Shown: one piece after another, positions 1 through 8,065 of the stretch
Numbering within the stretch: position 1 is the first letter of the stretch
Layout: each line of letters opens with the position of its first letter
Source: Betaproteobacteria bacterium
Lineage (GTDB): Bacteria > Pseudomonadota > Gammaproteobacteria > Burkholderiales > SG8-39
DNA: 16,267 nt
Assembly (NCBI GenBank): GCA_029858545.1
Contig: JAOUFA010000030.1
Span: 1-16,267, forward strand
Direction of reading: 5' to 3'
The notes under the pieces: model-generated
Seen by the model: the letters and a program-made list of their open reading frames with translations, nothing else
What the model was told of the DNA's origin: nothing
The model's database searches: none
Made by a program: the position numbers and the translations under genes

Positions 1-564
1 GCGGATTCGAGCGCGCGCCGTTCGGCGCAGACCGCGCTCTGGCACATCACCGCGAGCCTGCTGCGGCTGATGGCGCCGGTTCTGAGCTTCACCGCCGAGG
101 AGGCCTGGGCGGTGTTTACGGGCAGGGTCGATGACAGCGTGTTCTTCCATGTCTGGCACGAGCTGCCGGGCGTCGACGGCGCCGGAGCGCTGCTCGCGCG
201 CTGGACGAGGCTGCGCGAACTGCGCGCTCCGGTCAGAAAGGAGATCGAGGCGCTGCGCATCGCCGGCAAAGTCGGCTCATCGCTGCAGGCCGAACTCGAT
301 CTGCACGCCGCGGGCGCGGACCACGATTTGCTCGCGAGTCTGGGCGACGACCTGCGCTTCGTGATGCTCACTTCCGCGGCGCGCTTGCATCGCGCGGCCG
401 AAGGCGCCGGGACGCGCATCGAGGTTGCGCCGAGCGCGCAGGTCAAGTGCGAGCGCTGCTGGCATTACCGCGGCGATGTCGGCGCCGACGTCGCGCATCC
501 CGACCTCTGCGGGCGTTGCGCGAGCAATCTGTTCGGCGCCGGGGAGGCGCGTCCCCATGCGTAA
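1..564 (+). CDS. ileS: Isoleucyl-tRNA synthetase, C-terminal part (5' end outside window)
   Basis: Class I aminoacyl-tRNA synthetase that charges tRNA-Ile in the cytoplasm. Only the last 187 residues are present, read in frame from base 1 to a TAA at 562-564. The fragment begins in the anticodon-binding helical domain (RRSAQTAL near the start, then LMAPVLSFTAEEAW, a hallmark of bacterial IleRS). It ends with the C-terminal zinc-binding motif: two CxxC pairs with Cys codons at 448, 457, 508 and 517, separated by 16 residues (KCERCW ... DLCGRCA). This zinc finger is typical of proteobacterial IleRS and is needed for aminoacylation in the E. coli enzyme. The last 8 bases overlap the lspA start, so the two are probably cotranscribed and translationally coupled. 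An intact C-terminus and the zinc ligands argue that the full gene is functional. Confidence 0.97.
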   Translation, partial: ADSSARRSAQTALWHITASLLRLMAPVLSFTAEEAWAVFTGRVDDSVFFHVWHELPGVDGAGALLARWTRLRELRAPVRKEIEALRIAGKVGSSLQAELDLHAAGADHDLLASLGDDLRFVMLTSAARLHRAAEGAGTRIEVAPSAQVKCERCWHYRGDVGADVAHPDLCGRCASNLFGAGEARPHA

Positions 565-1042
565 GGCGGCCCTCTGGTTTGGTATCGCGGCGCTGCTGAT
601 TGTCGCCGACTACGCGAGCAAGTGGCTGGTGCTCGCGCGCATCGCGCCGGGCGAGCGCATTGAGGTGACGGGCTTCTTCAACCTGGTGCTGGTATTCAAC
701 AAGGGCGCCGCGTTCAGTTTTCTGTCGACCGCTTCGGGCTGGCAAACGCCGCTGTTTCTCGCCATCGCGGTTGCCGCGGCGGTCTTGATTTCGGTGCTGC
801 TGGTGCGCCCGACGCCTTCGCCGGTCTACCGCGCCGCGCTCGCGCTGATCCTCGGCGGCGCGCTGGGTAACGCGGTCGACCGGCTGCGCTTCGGACAGGT
901 GGTGGATTTTCTCGACTTTCATTACCTCGGCTGGCACTGGCCGGCGTTCAACGTTGCCGATGCCGCGATTACCGTCGGCGCGCTGCTGCTGGTGGCCGAA
1001 AGCTTCATGCATCGAGACAAGGGAGGATCCGTGCATGGATGA
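557..1042 (+). CDS. lspA: Lipoprotein signal peptidase (signal peptidase II)
   Basis: Inner-membrane aspartyl protease that cleaves the signal peptide of diacylglyceryl-modified prolipoproteins just before the lipidated Cys. The protein has 161 residues, normal for the family, with four hydrophobic segments (about 5-27, 66-83, 91-104 and 132-148). Conserved blocks are visible: VADYASKWLV near residue 16, FNKGAAFSF near 47, GNAVDR with catalytic Asp108, VVDFLDFH, and FNVADAAI with catalytic Asp135. The ATG at 557 is chosen because GGGGAGG lies 9 bases upstream and the sequence before it in this frame is not LspA-like. It overlaps ileS by 8 bases and fkpB by 8 bases. The order ileS-lspA-fkpB-ispH is a classic proteobacterial arrangement. 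Confidence 0.97.
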   Translation: MRKAALWFGIAALLIVADYASKWLVLARIAPGERIEVTGFFNLVLVFNKGAAFSFLSTASGWQTPLFLAIAVAAAVLISVLLVRPTPSPVYRAALALILGGALGNAVDRLRFGQVVDFLDFHYLGWHWPAFNVADAAITVGALLLVAESFMHRDKGGSVHG

Positions 1043-1484
1043 ACCGGGCATACTGCTGACGCTGCATTATTCGATCGGCGCGGTCGGAGGCGGGAATCTG
1101 GTCTCGACCTTCGGCGCGCGGCCGGCGACGCTACTGCTCGGCGCGGGAGAACTCGCCGCTGGACTCGAGCGTTGCCTCGAGCAGGCGCAGGCCGGCATTC
1201 GCCAGACGTTCGAAATCGAACCCGCGCAGGCCTTCGGCGCGCACCGCGAGGATCTGCTGCGCCGCCTGCCGCGCGCCGCATTCGCCGAGCAACCCGGCAT
1301 CGAAGCGGGGACGGTGGTCGAATTCAAGGACGATGACGGTGGTGTGCATCCCGGCATCGTGCGCAGCGCGGGCCCCGACGAGCTGTGCATCGATTTCAAT
1401 CACCCGCTCGCCGGGCGCGCGGTACGTTTCGAGGTCGAGGTGCTCGCGCGCAACGTACTCGGCGGGGACTCGGTGCGGCCGTGA
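1035..1484 (+). CDS. fkpB: FKBP-type peptidyl-prolyl cis-trans isomerase, SlpA/FkpB type
   Basis: Small cytoplasmic prolyl isomerase/chaperone of the SlyD-SlpA branch of FKBPs. The protein has 149 residues, the same length as E. coli SlpA. The FKBP half is split by an insert-in-flap chaperone domain: LTLHYSIG at the N-terminus, LLGAGELAAGLERCLE around residue 36, a middle domain, then the diagnostic FNHPLAGR motif followed by a closing beta strand FEVEVL. The ATG at 1035 follows GGGAGG by 8 bases and lies inside the last codons of lspA. The stop TGA (1482-1484) overlaps the GTG start of ispH. SlpA has low isomerase activity in E. coli, and its role beside lspA and ispH is unknown. The function call is firm at family level; the client proteins cannot be inferred. 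Confidence 0.93.
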   Translation: MDEPGILLTLHYSIGAVGGGNLVSTFGARPATLLLGAGELAAGLERCLEQAQAGIRQTFEIEPAQAFGAHREDLLRRLPRAAFAEQPGIEAGTVVEFKDDDGGVHPGIVRSAGPDELCIDFNHPLAGRAVRFEVEVLARNVLGGDSVRP

Positions 1485-2434
1485 GCGACTTCGAAGTCCT
1501 GTTGGCCAATCCGCGCGGTTTCTGCGCCGGGGTCGAGCGCGCGATCGAAATCGTCGAGCGCGCGATCGCGCAGTTCGGCGCGCCGATCTACGTGCGCCAC
1601 GAGATCGTGCACAACCGCTACGTGGTGGAGAATCTGCGCGCCCGCGGCGCGGTGTTCATCGAGGAACTCGACGAGGTACCCGCCGGCGGCACGGTCATCT
1701 TCAGCGCGCACGGCGTCTCGAAGACGGTGCAGCGCGAGGCCGAGGCGCGCGGACTGCGGGTGTTCGACGCGACCTGCCCGCTGGTCACCAAGGTGCACGT
1801 CGAGGTCGCCAAGCTGCTGCGCGAGGGTAACGAGATCGTGATGATCGGCCACCGCGGACACCCCGAAGCCGAAGGCACGATGGGGCAGTCCGAGCATGGC
1901 ATGCACCTGGTCGAGTCGACCGAGGACGTCGCCAGTCTGCGGGTCGGCGACGCCGCACGGCTCGCCTACGTGACGCAGACCACGCTGTCGGTGGACGACG
2001 CCGCGGCGATCGTCGCCGCGCTGCGCGCGCGCTTTCCCGGCATCCGCGGACCGAAGAAGAACGACATCTGCTACGCGACGCAGAACCGGCAGGACGCGGT
2101 CAAGTTCATGGCGCCGCGCTGCGATCTGGTGATCGTGGTCGGCTCGCCCAACAGCTCGAATTCGAACCGATTGCGCGAGGTCGCCGAGCACATGGGGGTC
2201 GAGGCGCATATGCTCGATAACGCCGCGGACCTGCGACCCGAGTGGCTCGCGGGGAAACGGCGCGTGGGAATCACCGCCGGGGCGTCGGCGCCCGAGGTGC
2301 TGGTGAACGAGCTGATCGGGCGATTGAAGGCACTCGGTGCGCGCAGCGTGCTGCCGCTCGAGGGGATCAGCGAACATGTTGTGTTCTCGCTGCCGCGCGA
2401 ACTCGCTCAGCGCACGCCGGGCGACTCGGCCTGA
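1481..2434 (+). CDS. ispH: 4-hydroxy-3-methylbut-2-enyl diphosphate reductase
   Basis: Last enzyme of the MEP isoprenoid pathway. It reduces HMBPP to IPP and DMAPP using a [4Fe-4S] cluster in the cytoplasm. The 317-residue protein matches the usual length. The three cluster cysteines are visible in their normal contexts: Cys15 in NPRGFCAGV, Cys99 in DATCPLV and Cys197 in DICYATQNR. Substrate-site residues are also present: His44 (IVHN), His127 and Glu129 (GHPEAEG), and the SSNSN block around 225-229. The GTG at 1481 is chosen because homology starts directly after it (VLLANPRGF) and it overlaps the fkpB stop (GTGA). The Shine-Dalgarno is poor, so translation probably depends on coupling to fkpB. 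The last 28 bases overlap the convergent tonB-like gene. Confidence 0.97.
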   Translation: MSDFEVLLANPRGFCAGVERAIEIVERAIAQFGAPIYVRHEIVHNRYVVENLRARGAVFIEELDEVPAGGTVIFSAHGVSKTVQREAEARGLRVFDATCPLVTKVHVEVAKLLREGNEIVMIGHRGHPEAEGTMGQSEHGMHLVESTEDVASLRVGDAARLAYVTQTTLSVDDAAAIVAALRARFPGIRGPKKNDICYATQNRQDAVKFMAPRCDLVIVVGSPNSSNSNRLREVAEHMGVEAHMLDNAADLRPEWLAGKRRVGITAGASAPEVLVNELIGRLKALGARSVLPLEGISEHVVFSLPRELAQRTPGDSA

Positions 2435-3096
2435 TCGGGCGCGGCGCGCGGCGACGGTGCGCCGAACTGCACTTCGATGCGCAGCAGGCTCTTCACCGGC
2501 CGTCCGTTCTTGACCCCGGGGTAGAAGCGCGCCGTGCTGAACGCCTGGCGCGCAGCGACATCGAATGCGCCGGTCGAATCGGCGTATTCGACCGCGATGT
2601 CGTCGACGGTTCCCGTTTCGCTGACGTACAGCCGCAGCACGACGCGTCCGCTGGGCGCGAGCGCGAGGGGAGGAAACTGCGGTTCGACGTGCACGCGGAT
2701 TTGCGGATTGCGATCGAGATCGCGCGCGGGGAGGTAGTTCGCCGCCTCTGCCGGGGCGAGCCGGCGGCGCGAATCCGGCTCGGGGCGCGGCGGCGCTCTT
2801 AACCGGTGGGCTCCCCATTCGAGCCGCGCACCCGCCTGCGCGCCGTCATCCGGCAAACTGTCGGAATCGGTCCGCCCCGCGGGTCCTCCGGTTTGCGGCG
2901 CGTCGGCAGATTGCGCCGCGGCGAGCACCGCATTGAGACGCGCGCGGGGCTGCCGCTCGAGCGAATTCGCCTGTGAACGCCAGTCATTGACCCAGGCGGC
3001 GAGCGCCGCGAGCGCCACCGCGTGAAGCAGCGCCGACGCCGCCAGCGTGGGCAGCAGTCCTTGCACGGTGCGTAGCGTGGCGGGGGCGGGGGACAT
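2407..3096 (-). CDS. TonB C-terminal domain protein (energy transducer-like)
   Basis: A 229-residue protein with a short cytoplasmic start, one hydrophobic anchor (about residues 13-36) and a periplasmic part that is Ala/Pro/Arg-rich but lacks long Pro-Lys/Pro-Glu repeats. It ends in a TonB-like C-terminal domain (about 135-212) with GRVVLRLYVSETGTVDDI, AFSTARFYPG and KSLLRIEVQF. A YLPARDLDRNPQI segment (121-133) resembles the motif before the C-terminal domain in a betaproteobacterial TonB-like group. Such proteins couple the inner-membrane proton motive force to outer-membrane partners, but no exbB/exbD or receptor gene is in view, so the partner is unknown. The ATG at 3096 lacks a clear ribosome site; a GTG at residue 11 would cut into the anchor and is less likely. 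It overlaps ispH tail-to-tail and lies directly after a terminator-like hairpin. Confidence 0.82.
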   Translation of the reverse strand: MSPAPATLRTVQGLLPTLAASALLHAVALAALAAWVNDWRSQANSLERQPRARLNAVLAAAQSADAPQTGGPAGRTDSDSLPDDGAQAGARLEWGAHRLRAPPRPEPDSRRRLAPAEAANYLPARDLDRNPQIRVHVEPQFPPLALAPSGRVVLRLYVSETGTVDDIAVEYADSTGAFDVAARQAFSTARFYPGVKNGRPVKSLLRIEVQFGAPSPRAAPDQAESPGVR

Positions 3097-3104
3097 GGAA
3101 AGGC

Positions 3105-3139
3105 AAAGCGCCTGGCGAACGCGGCTCGCCAGGCGCTTT
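3105..3139 (-). terminator. Probable intrinsic terminator after pilY1
   Basis: A perfect 14-bp inverted repeat (3105-3118 pairing with 3126-3139, arms AAAGCGCCTGGCGA and its complement) with a 7-base loop, 43 bases past the pilY1 stop. Read on the minus strand, the GC-rich stem ends in TTT followed by GCCTTTCC, an interrupted U-tract. The symmetry would also allow some termination on the plus strand. The modest U-tract lowers confidence. It ends only 8 bases before the ATG of the tonB-like gene. Confidence 0.6.
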
Positions 3140-3181
3140 GGTCAGATCATCGGCGCGGACCGATGCCGGGTTGACGCCTGC

Positions 3182-6100
3182 CTACTGGGTGAACAGCTCG
3201 CGCCACGAGGTGCGTCGTCCGCCGAACGCCCCGGTGGCGACCGGCGCGTCGCGCGTCAACTGCTGGTTGTCGGCGGTGGTGATGATCGCCTCGACCGCGC
3301 CGCCCGGCAGCATCACCACGTTGACGCCGACGATCAGCGAACTCGCGATCTTCTGGCTCGCGGGCTGCGGCGTGAGGGTCGTGATGTTGCCGCCGGTGGC
3401 CGCGTCGATGTAATTGATCCACGCGGTACCGCCCGCGGTACAGGTGTCGCCGTTCGGAATGTTCGAGGCGACCGTCAGCGTGCCGAGTTGCAGCTGCGGA
3501 TCGACGTTGACGCGTTCGCCCTGTTCCGGAAGATCGATCAGCCATCCCCAGTCGGACGACCAGTTCGGCGCGGTGCCCGAGGCGACCGAGCGCGTCGTGT
3601 CGTTCGCGGTGTAGTTCGCGAACTGGCGCACCTTGACCAGGGCGGTGTTGCGCACGTCGGCAATTATCGGTCCGGCTGCCAGGGTCGTGTTGTCGCGCAG
3701 CGCGTAGATCGTCTGCGTCGTGGCGGTGCTGCTGTCCTTGTCGGCCAGTTCGAGGAATTGGCCGGTGCCGAACAGCACTACACGCTGGTTGCTGATGTTG
3801 GAGAGTTCGGGCCTGGTGGTGATCGGCTGCGTGTTGCCCGAGCCGTCCTTGGCGACCGCAAGCAGCACCGCCTGCAGGTAGCCCGGCATCGCCGGTTCGA
3901 GCGCGATGCGCCACATATTGCCCAGCAGGTCGCCGCCGTAGACCGCCAGCGTGGTGTTGTCGACCGAACCACTGGTCACCCAGCCGTTGATCCGCGAGAA
4001 ACCCGAAGGCGAGGCGGCGCTGCCGACACCCGTGGTGACGCGCTGCAGGATGTCTCCCGTGTAGGCATCGGCGATGTACAGATAGCCCTGGCCGTTGCCG
4101 CCGCTGACGTTGTTGTTGTAACCCGAGGTGAAGAGCACCACCCACCTGCCGTCGGAGGGACGTTTGGTGATGAGCGGATTGCCGAACGACAGTCCGAGAT
4201 TGCAGTCGTCCTGGATGCCGCCGGCGGCGAAATCCGCGGCGGCGCGGCAAATCCCCTTGTTGGTGATTTCCCACAGCGCTTTCGGTGCGAGCGGGTTCGT
4301 GACATCGAGCGCAAAGTAGCCCGTGCCGCCCGCGTTGAACCCCGCGACGACGATGCTGCGCCAGTCGCTGAGGCCGGCGCAGGGCGTCGAGATGCAGATG
4401 TCGCCCGCGGTCGGCGAGCCGTCGGTGTAATAGCGGTGGGCATAGGGGTTGTCGGCGAGCGTGCGCAGCACCGGCAGCAGGATGCCCGGGATATAGGCCC
4501 AGCGCTCGACGCCGTTGCCGGCGTTGTTGCCCTGGAAGGTATCGTCGCTGGTGATCGCGGTCCCGATGCCGGTGAGCTGGAAGTAGGGGTCGTTGTTCAC
4601 GTCGGTCTCGAAGGCATGCAGCATGCCGTCGTTGGAGGCGCCGTACACCGTACCGCGGCGCGGCAGCGACGGACTCGGGAACTGCTCCGCCGGGCAGCCC
4701 GAACCGAGTCCCTGGGTACAGGCCTTGAAGGCGGCGTAGCCGGTATCGCTGTAGCTGAACGGCGAAGCTTTCACGTAGGCCGGCTGTGCGTTCACGATGT
4801 CGCCCAGCAGGCTCAAGCGCTGGCGGAACAGGTCGATGTCCGCGCCGCTGCTGGTGGTCTCGTAGGTCGAGTCGCCGCGCAGGAAATTCACGATCGCCTG
4901 TCCGTTCGCGAGCGCGGCCTGGCCGACCGTATAGCTCGTGAACTGCCGGAGCGCGGCGGGATCAAAATAGGCCTGCTCGGCCGCGCTCAACCCGCTGCCG
5001 TCGCTACACCAGGTTCCGGCACCGACATCGCTCGGCCAGCAGAAATCCTTCAGCCGGTTGCCTGCCGAGTCGCTCGGGTCAAAGGTGAAGATCCTGCGCT
5101 GAGTATGCAGCATCGGGTCGAGCTTGGCGGCGGCCGACCACAGCACGGTGCTCGAGACGATGCCGGTCTTCAGGTCGATGGTGCGCGCCTTGAGGTCGCC
5201 GATCCAGTCGGCAGTCTGGTATTGCGCGGTGAAGGCGAAGTTGTCGCCCGCGACCGGCTGCAGGTTGGAGGTCGCCGCGGCGGCACCCGCGCCGACGCGC
5301 GTATTCAGGCCGTTCAGGGTGTCGGTCAGGCTGCTGGCGAGCGTCGCGGGGTCGCGCGCCGAGAAGAAGGTCCCGCGGCCGTTGACCGCCGCGTGCCACA
5401 AATCGTCGAGCGCGCTGGGTGAATCCTGCTTCGGCGAGGGCCAGTTCTTCGTGCCTTGCTTGATGTCGTAGAAGTCGCCGGAACCGGCCGACTCGTAGTC
5501 CGAGCGATAGCTCAGTTCGCCGTCCAGACCCAGACCCAGCGTGAAGGTAACCATGTGCTGATACGACGCGCTGTCCTTGTTGGTGACCGGGACGTTATTG
5601 GTGGCCATTGTGCCGGTCGTGCGCAGGTCGGTCTGGTAGAAGTACATCGCCACGTCGGCGAGCGTGCCGCTGCCGCCCGCGCTCGATCCCGCGATGGTGG
5701 TCGGGAGAATGTTCCCGTCATAGGCGCCGTCGGCGCGTTTCGAGTAGCCGCTGTCCACGTTGTCGTGGTTGCCGATCGCGGTGGCGTCGGGCTTTTGGCC
5801 GGCGGCGCCGTTCCAGTAGCCGTCGGTCGAGAGGATCGCGAAGTTCGGCTGGCAGGACATGGTCATCGGGTCATCGCGGATGCCGCTGGTGAGGCCCGTG
5901 TTGAGTTCCCCCGCGTACAGCCAGCCCACCCGCGCGAGCGCCTCGCGCAGCGGCGTGCTACTGCCGGTGGTTTGCGAGTAGAACTTGTCGTACCAGAGGC
6001 TCTTGTGCCCGCCCGCAGCGGTGGTGAAGGCATCGATCTTGAGGTACTTGCTCGAGCTTACCGTGCTGCCCGGGTTGATGGTGATGAACCCGACCCGGTA

Positions 6101-8047
6101 GGACTCGCCGATCGGCGCGAATGCGCGTCCGGCGGCCGACTTCATCATGGTGATGCGATTCCGGTAATAGGTGTACCAGTTGGCGAAGTTGGTCATCTCT
6201 TCCGCGTAGGTGCAGGTGACGCCGAGGCAGTCGGTGCGCCCGCCCTGCTTGGGATAGGAATCGACCGCCGTGACGATGTTGGTGCGCGTGAAGGCGCCGA
6301 CGCCGATGCGCAGGGTCCGCGTTCCGGTAAAGGCATCGGACCCGCCCGCCATCGTGGTGACCGCGGTGGCGATGTCCGGATTTGAAGCACCGCCCCCCAT
6401 GGGGGTGGTCGATATCGCGGCGAGGTTGGTTCCGGTGGCCGCCACCGCGTAGCCATTGGGCGTGGCGCCCTGAGAGAGCGGCGCGACGAGGGTCACCTTG
6501 CTGTTGGCGAGGTCGAGCGTCGCGGTGTAGCCGCCGACCGCGCAGGCATTGACGCGCGCGGCGATCGCGGTGAGCATCGCATCCCGTTCCACCGACGCGT
6601 TCCAGCCGCTCGATGCGACGATGTTTCCGGATGCGTCGACCGTCACGCTGTTGCCGAAGTTGGTGGTCTGGCCGACCGTCGGCGCACACATCAGATTGGT
6701 GGCGTTCACCGACACCACGCTGAGGGTGCGCGTGCAGGAGCCCGACCGTGGGCACCGGACGGTGCTGACGCTGACCGTGCCCGTGGCGCTCGCCGAGGCG
6801 GAACCCGAGCTGCTGACGACGATCGGGGCGCCGTTACCCGAGGCGCCCGCCACCGACTGGGTAATGTTCACCACCGAGCCCGACGCGGTGGCGGTGAAAT
6901 TGGGCGACGAGGTGTAGCTCGAGATCGCGGTGGCGATCAGCGTCGCGGCCGCCTCGGTGGACAGCCCCGAGGACACCGTGATCGGCGCGGCGATCACGGG
7001 TACGCCGGCGATCGTGAGGTTGGAGATGGTGCCGCCGGTAGCCGCGACGCTTCTTACCGTGATGCTGCCGGTGTTGGCCGTCGCGGCGAAGGTGCCGGTC
7101 ACGTCCCTGGTGCTGCCCAGGTGCTTGGCGTAGAGGAAAGCGCCGATCTTCTTGCGCTGGCAGTTGACCAGCGTGCCGGCGTCCGAACACCAGCGCACGC
7201 CCGAATAGATATGTGCCGCGGTCACCGCGGCGCCCGCGGCGCAATTGGTGCGTTCGACATCCGTGCAGTATTCGAGCGCCTGGTAGATGTCGACCGTCGG
7301 ATCGACCGACGAGCCGCTGCGGCAGCTGGTGCGCGCCGCGTCCGAGCAATACTGGGCGGTCTGGAAGCGGTAGTAGTAGGGATTGCTGTAGGTATAGCGC
7401 GTCGAACCGCCGCTGGTCGTGCCGTAGGGATAGAGAAAGCTCGGGTACGAGTAGGCGCTGTTCGTCAGGCAGGTCCCGTCCGCGTCGGCCTTGTTCTTGC
7501 ACCACAGCCGGTCGGGATAGCCGCTCGCGAGGTTGGTCGTGCTGCGCGTGCTGCCCATCTCCGCGTAGTACTCGTTGGTCGAGACCGCGGTCCAGTTGGT
7601 GGTGGTGGCCGCGTCCTGGTTGGGTTTTCCCGAACCGTCGTAATTGACCGCGGGCAGGTAGCGGATCGTCGGGTTGTAGTAGATGGTGTTCAGGTCGGGA
7701 CTCATGTAAGGGGGGTCGCCCAGGACGCAGGCGTCCGGACTGCCCTTGATCGAGCCCGCGGAGGGGTCGTTATCGTCGCCCGCGTCGTAGCAGGACGCGG
7801 TGGTCCGGGTGGTGGCGGTCGGGTTGTGGGTGTCGTTGACGTAGTCGGGCATGTAGTCCCAGCCCATACTGCCCGAGTCGTCGAGGATGAACATCACGTT
7901 CGGCAGGATGGTGGTGGTCGCGGTGCCGAGCGGTTCGGTGGCGATGTTCAGCGCCTGCGAGCGCGCGGCGGGGGCGGCGCACAGCAGTGCCGCCGCGGCG
8001 AGGCCGGCGAGCAGGTGCCTGGGGCTGAGGGAAGATTGGACGGTCAT
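3182..8047 (-). CDS. pilY1: Type IV pilus tip adhesin / assembly protein PilY1
   Basis: Large exported protein of the type IV pilus tip, involved in pilus extension, adhesion and surface sensing. It has 1621 residues, longer than Pseudomonas PilY1 (about 1160). A signal peptide covers about 1-32 (LLAGLAAAALLCAAPAARSQA). A von Willebrand A-like region starts with the MIDAS motif at 56-60 (DDSGS) and resumes at about 620-745 (ILSTDGYW near 738). Between these halves lie three Cys-pair repeats (234-296) and a duplicated Ser/Thr/Ala-rich module (about 325-541). The C-terminal beta-propeller (about 1130-1595) shows GTVYGASNDGMLHAF, YFALDVTNP and VYGGDLLGNMWR, and the protein ends SWRELFTQ. The loop before YGGDLLGN lacks the usual Asp-rich calcium pattern. 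The ATG at 8047 follows AGGAG by 6 bases. It is the last gene of the operon, 70 bases after pilX. Confidence 0.95.
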   Translation of the reverse strand: MTVQSSLSPRHLLAGLAAAALLCAAPAARSQALNIATEPLGTATTTILPNVMFILDDSGSMGWDYMPDYVNDTHNPTATTRTTASCYDAGDDNDPSAGSIKGSPDACVLGDPPYMSPDLNTIYYNPTIRYLPAVNYDGSGKPNQDAATTTNWTAVSTNEYYAEMGSTRSTTNLASGYPDRLWCKNKADADGTCLTNSAYSYPSFLYPYGTTSGGSTRYTYSNPYYYRFQTAQYCSDAARTSCRSGSSVDPTVDIYQALEYCTDVERTNCAAGAAVTAAHIYSGVRWCSDAGTLVNCQRKKIGAFLYAKHLGSTRDVTGTFAATANTGSITVRSVAATGGTISNLTIAGVPVIAAPITVSSGLSTEAAATLIATAISSYTSSPNFTATASGSVVNITQSVAGASGNGAPIVVSSSGSASASATGTVSVSTVRCPRSGSCTRTLSVVSVNATNLMCAPTVGQTTNFGNSVTVDASGNIVASSGWNASVERDAMLTAIAARVNACAVGGYTATLDLANSKVTLVAPLSQGATPNGYAVAATGTNLAAISTTPMGGGASNPDIATAVTTMAGGSDAFTGTRTLRIGVGAFTRTNIVTAVDSYPKQGGRTDCLGVTCTYAEEMTNFANWYTYYRNRITMMKSAAGRAFAPIGESYRVGFITINPGSTVSSSKYLKIDAFTTAAGGHKSLWYDKFYSQTTGSSTPLREALARVGWLYAGELNTGLTSGIRDDPMTMSCQPNFAILSTDGYWNGAAGQKPDATAIGNHDNVDSGYSKRADGAYDGNILPTTIAGSSAGGSGTLADVAMYFYQTDLRTTGTMATNNVPVTNKDSASYQHMVTFTLGLGLDGELSYRSDYESAGSGDFYDIKQGTKNWPSPKQDSPSALDDLWHAAVNGRGTFFSARDPATLASSLTDTLNGLNTRVGAGAAAATSNLQPVAGDNFAFTAQYQTADWIGDLKARTIDLKTGIVSSTVLWSAAAKLDPMLHTQRRIFTFDPSDSAGNRLKDFCWPSDVGAGTWCSDGSGLSAAEQAYFDPAALRQFTSYTVGQAALANGQAIVNFLRGDSTYETTSSGADIDLFRQRLSLLGDIVNAQPAYVKASPFSYSDTGYAAFKACTQGLGSGCPAEQFPSPSLPRRGTVYGASNDGMLHAFETDVNNDPYFQLTGIGTAITSDDTFQGNNAGNGVERWAYIPGILLPVLRTLADNPYAHRYYTDGSPTAGDICISTPCAGLSDWRSIVVAGFNAGGTGYFALDVTNPLAPKALWEITNKGICRAAADFAAGGIQDDCNLGLSFGNPLITKRPSDGRWVVLFTSGYNNNVSGGNGQGYLYIADAYTGDILQRVTTGVGSAASPSGFSRINGWVTSGSVDNTTLAVYGGDLLGNMWRIALEPAMPGYLQAVLLAVAKDGSGNTQPITTRPELSNISNQRVVLFGTGQFLELADKDSSTATTQTIYALRDNTTLAAGPIIADVRNTALVKVRQFANYTANDTTRSVASGTAPNWSSDWGWLIDLPEQGERVNVDPQLQLGTLTVASNIPNGDTCTAGGTAWINYIDAATGGNITTLTPQPASQKIASSLIVGVNVVMLPGGAVEAIITTADNQQLTRDAPVATGAFGGRRTSWRELFTQ

Positions 8048-8065
8048 GACATGCTCCTGTCGGGT

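Noticed and set aside
3047..5422. 791-residue open frame on the plus strand
   Set aside because: It lies antisense to the beta-propeller of PilY1 and has an Arg/Gly/Val/Ala-heavy composition without domains. It is the mirror of third-position GC bias in the real gene.
6425..7075. Phage-tail-like pattern as a sign of an embedded prophage fragment
   Set aside because: The pattern is in frame inside one intact pilY1 gene, with the same composition as its surroundings; no other phage genes are present.
7976..7990. Possible lipobox (ALLC) in the PilY1 signal peptide
   Set aside because: The residue before Cys23 is Leu, not Gly/Ala/Ser, and the segment continues into a normal AAPAARSQA signal-peptidase I region.
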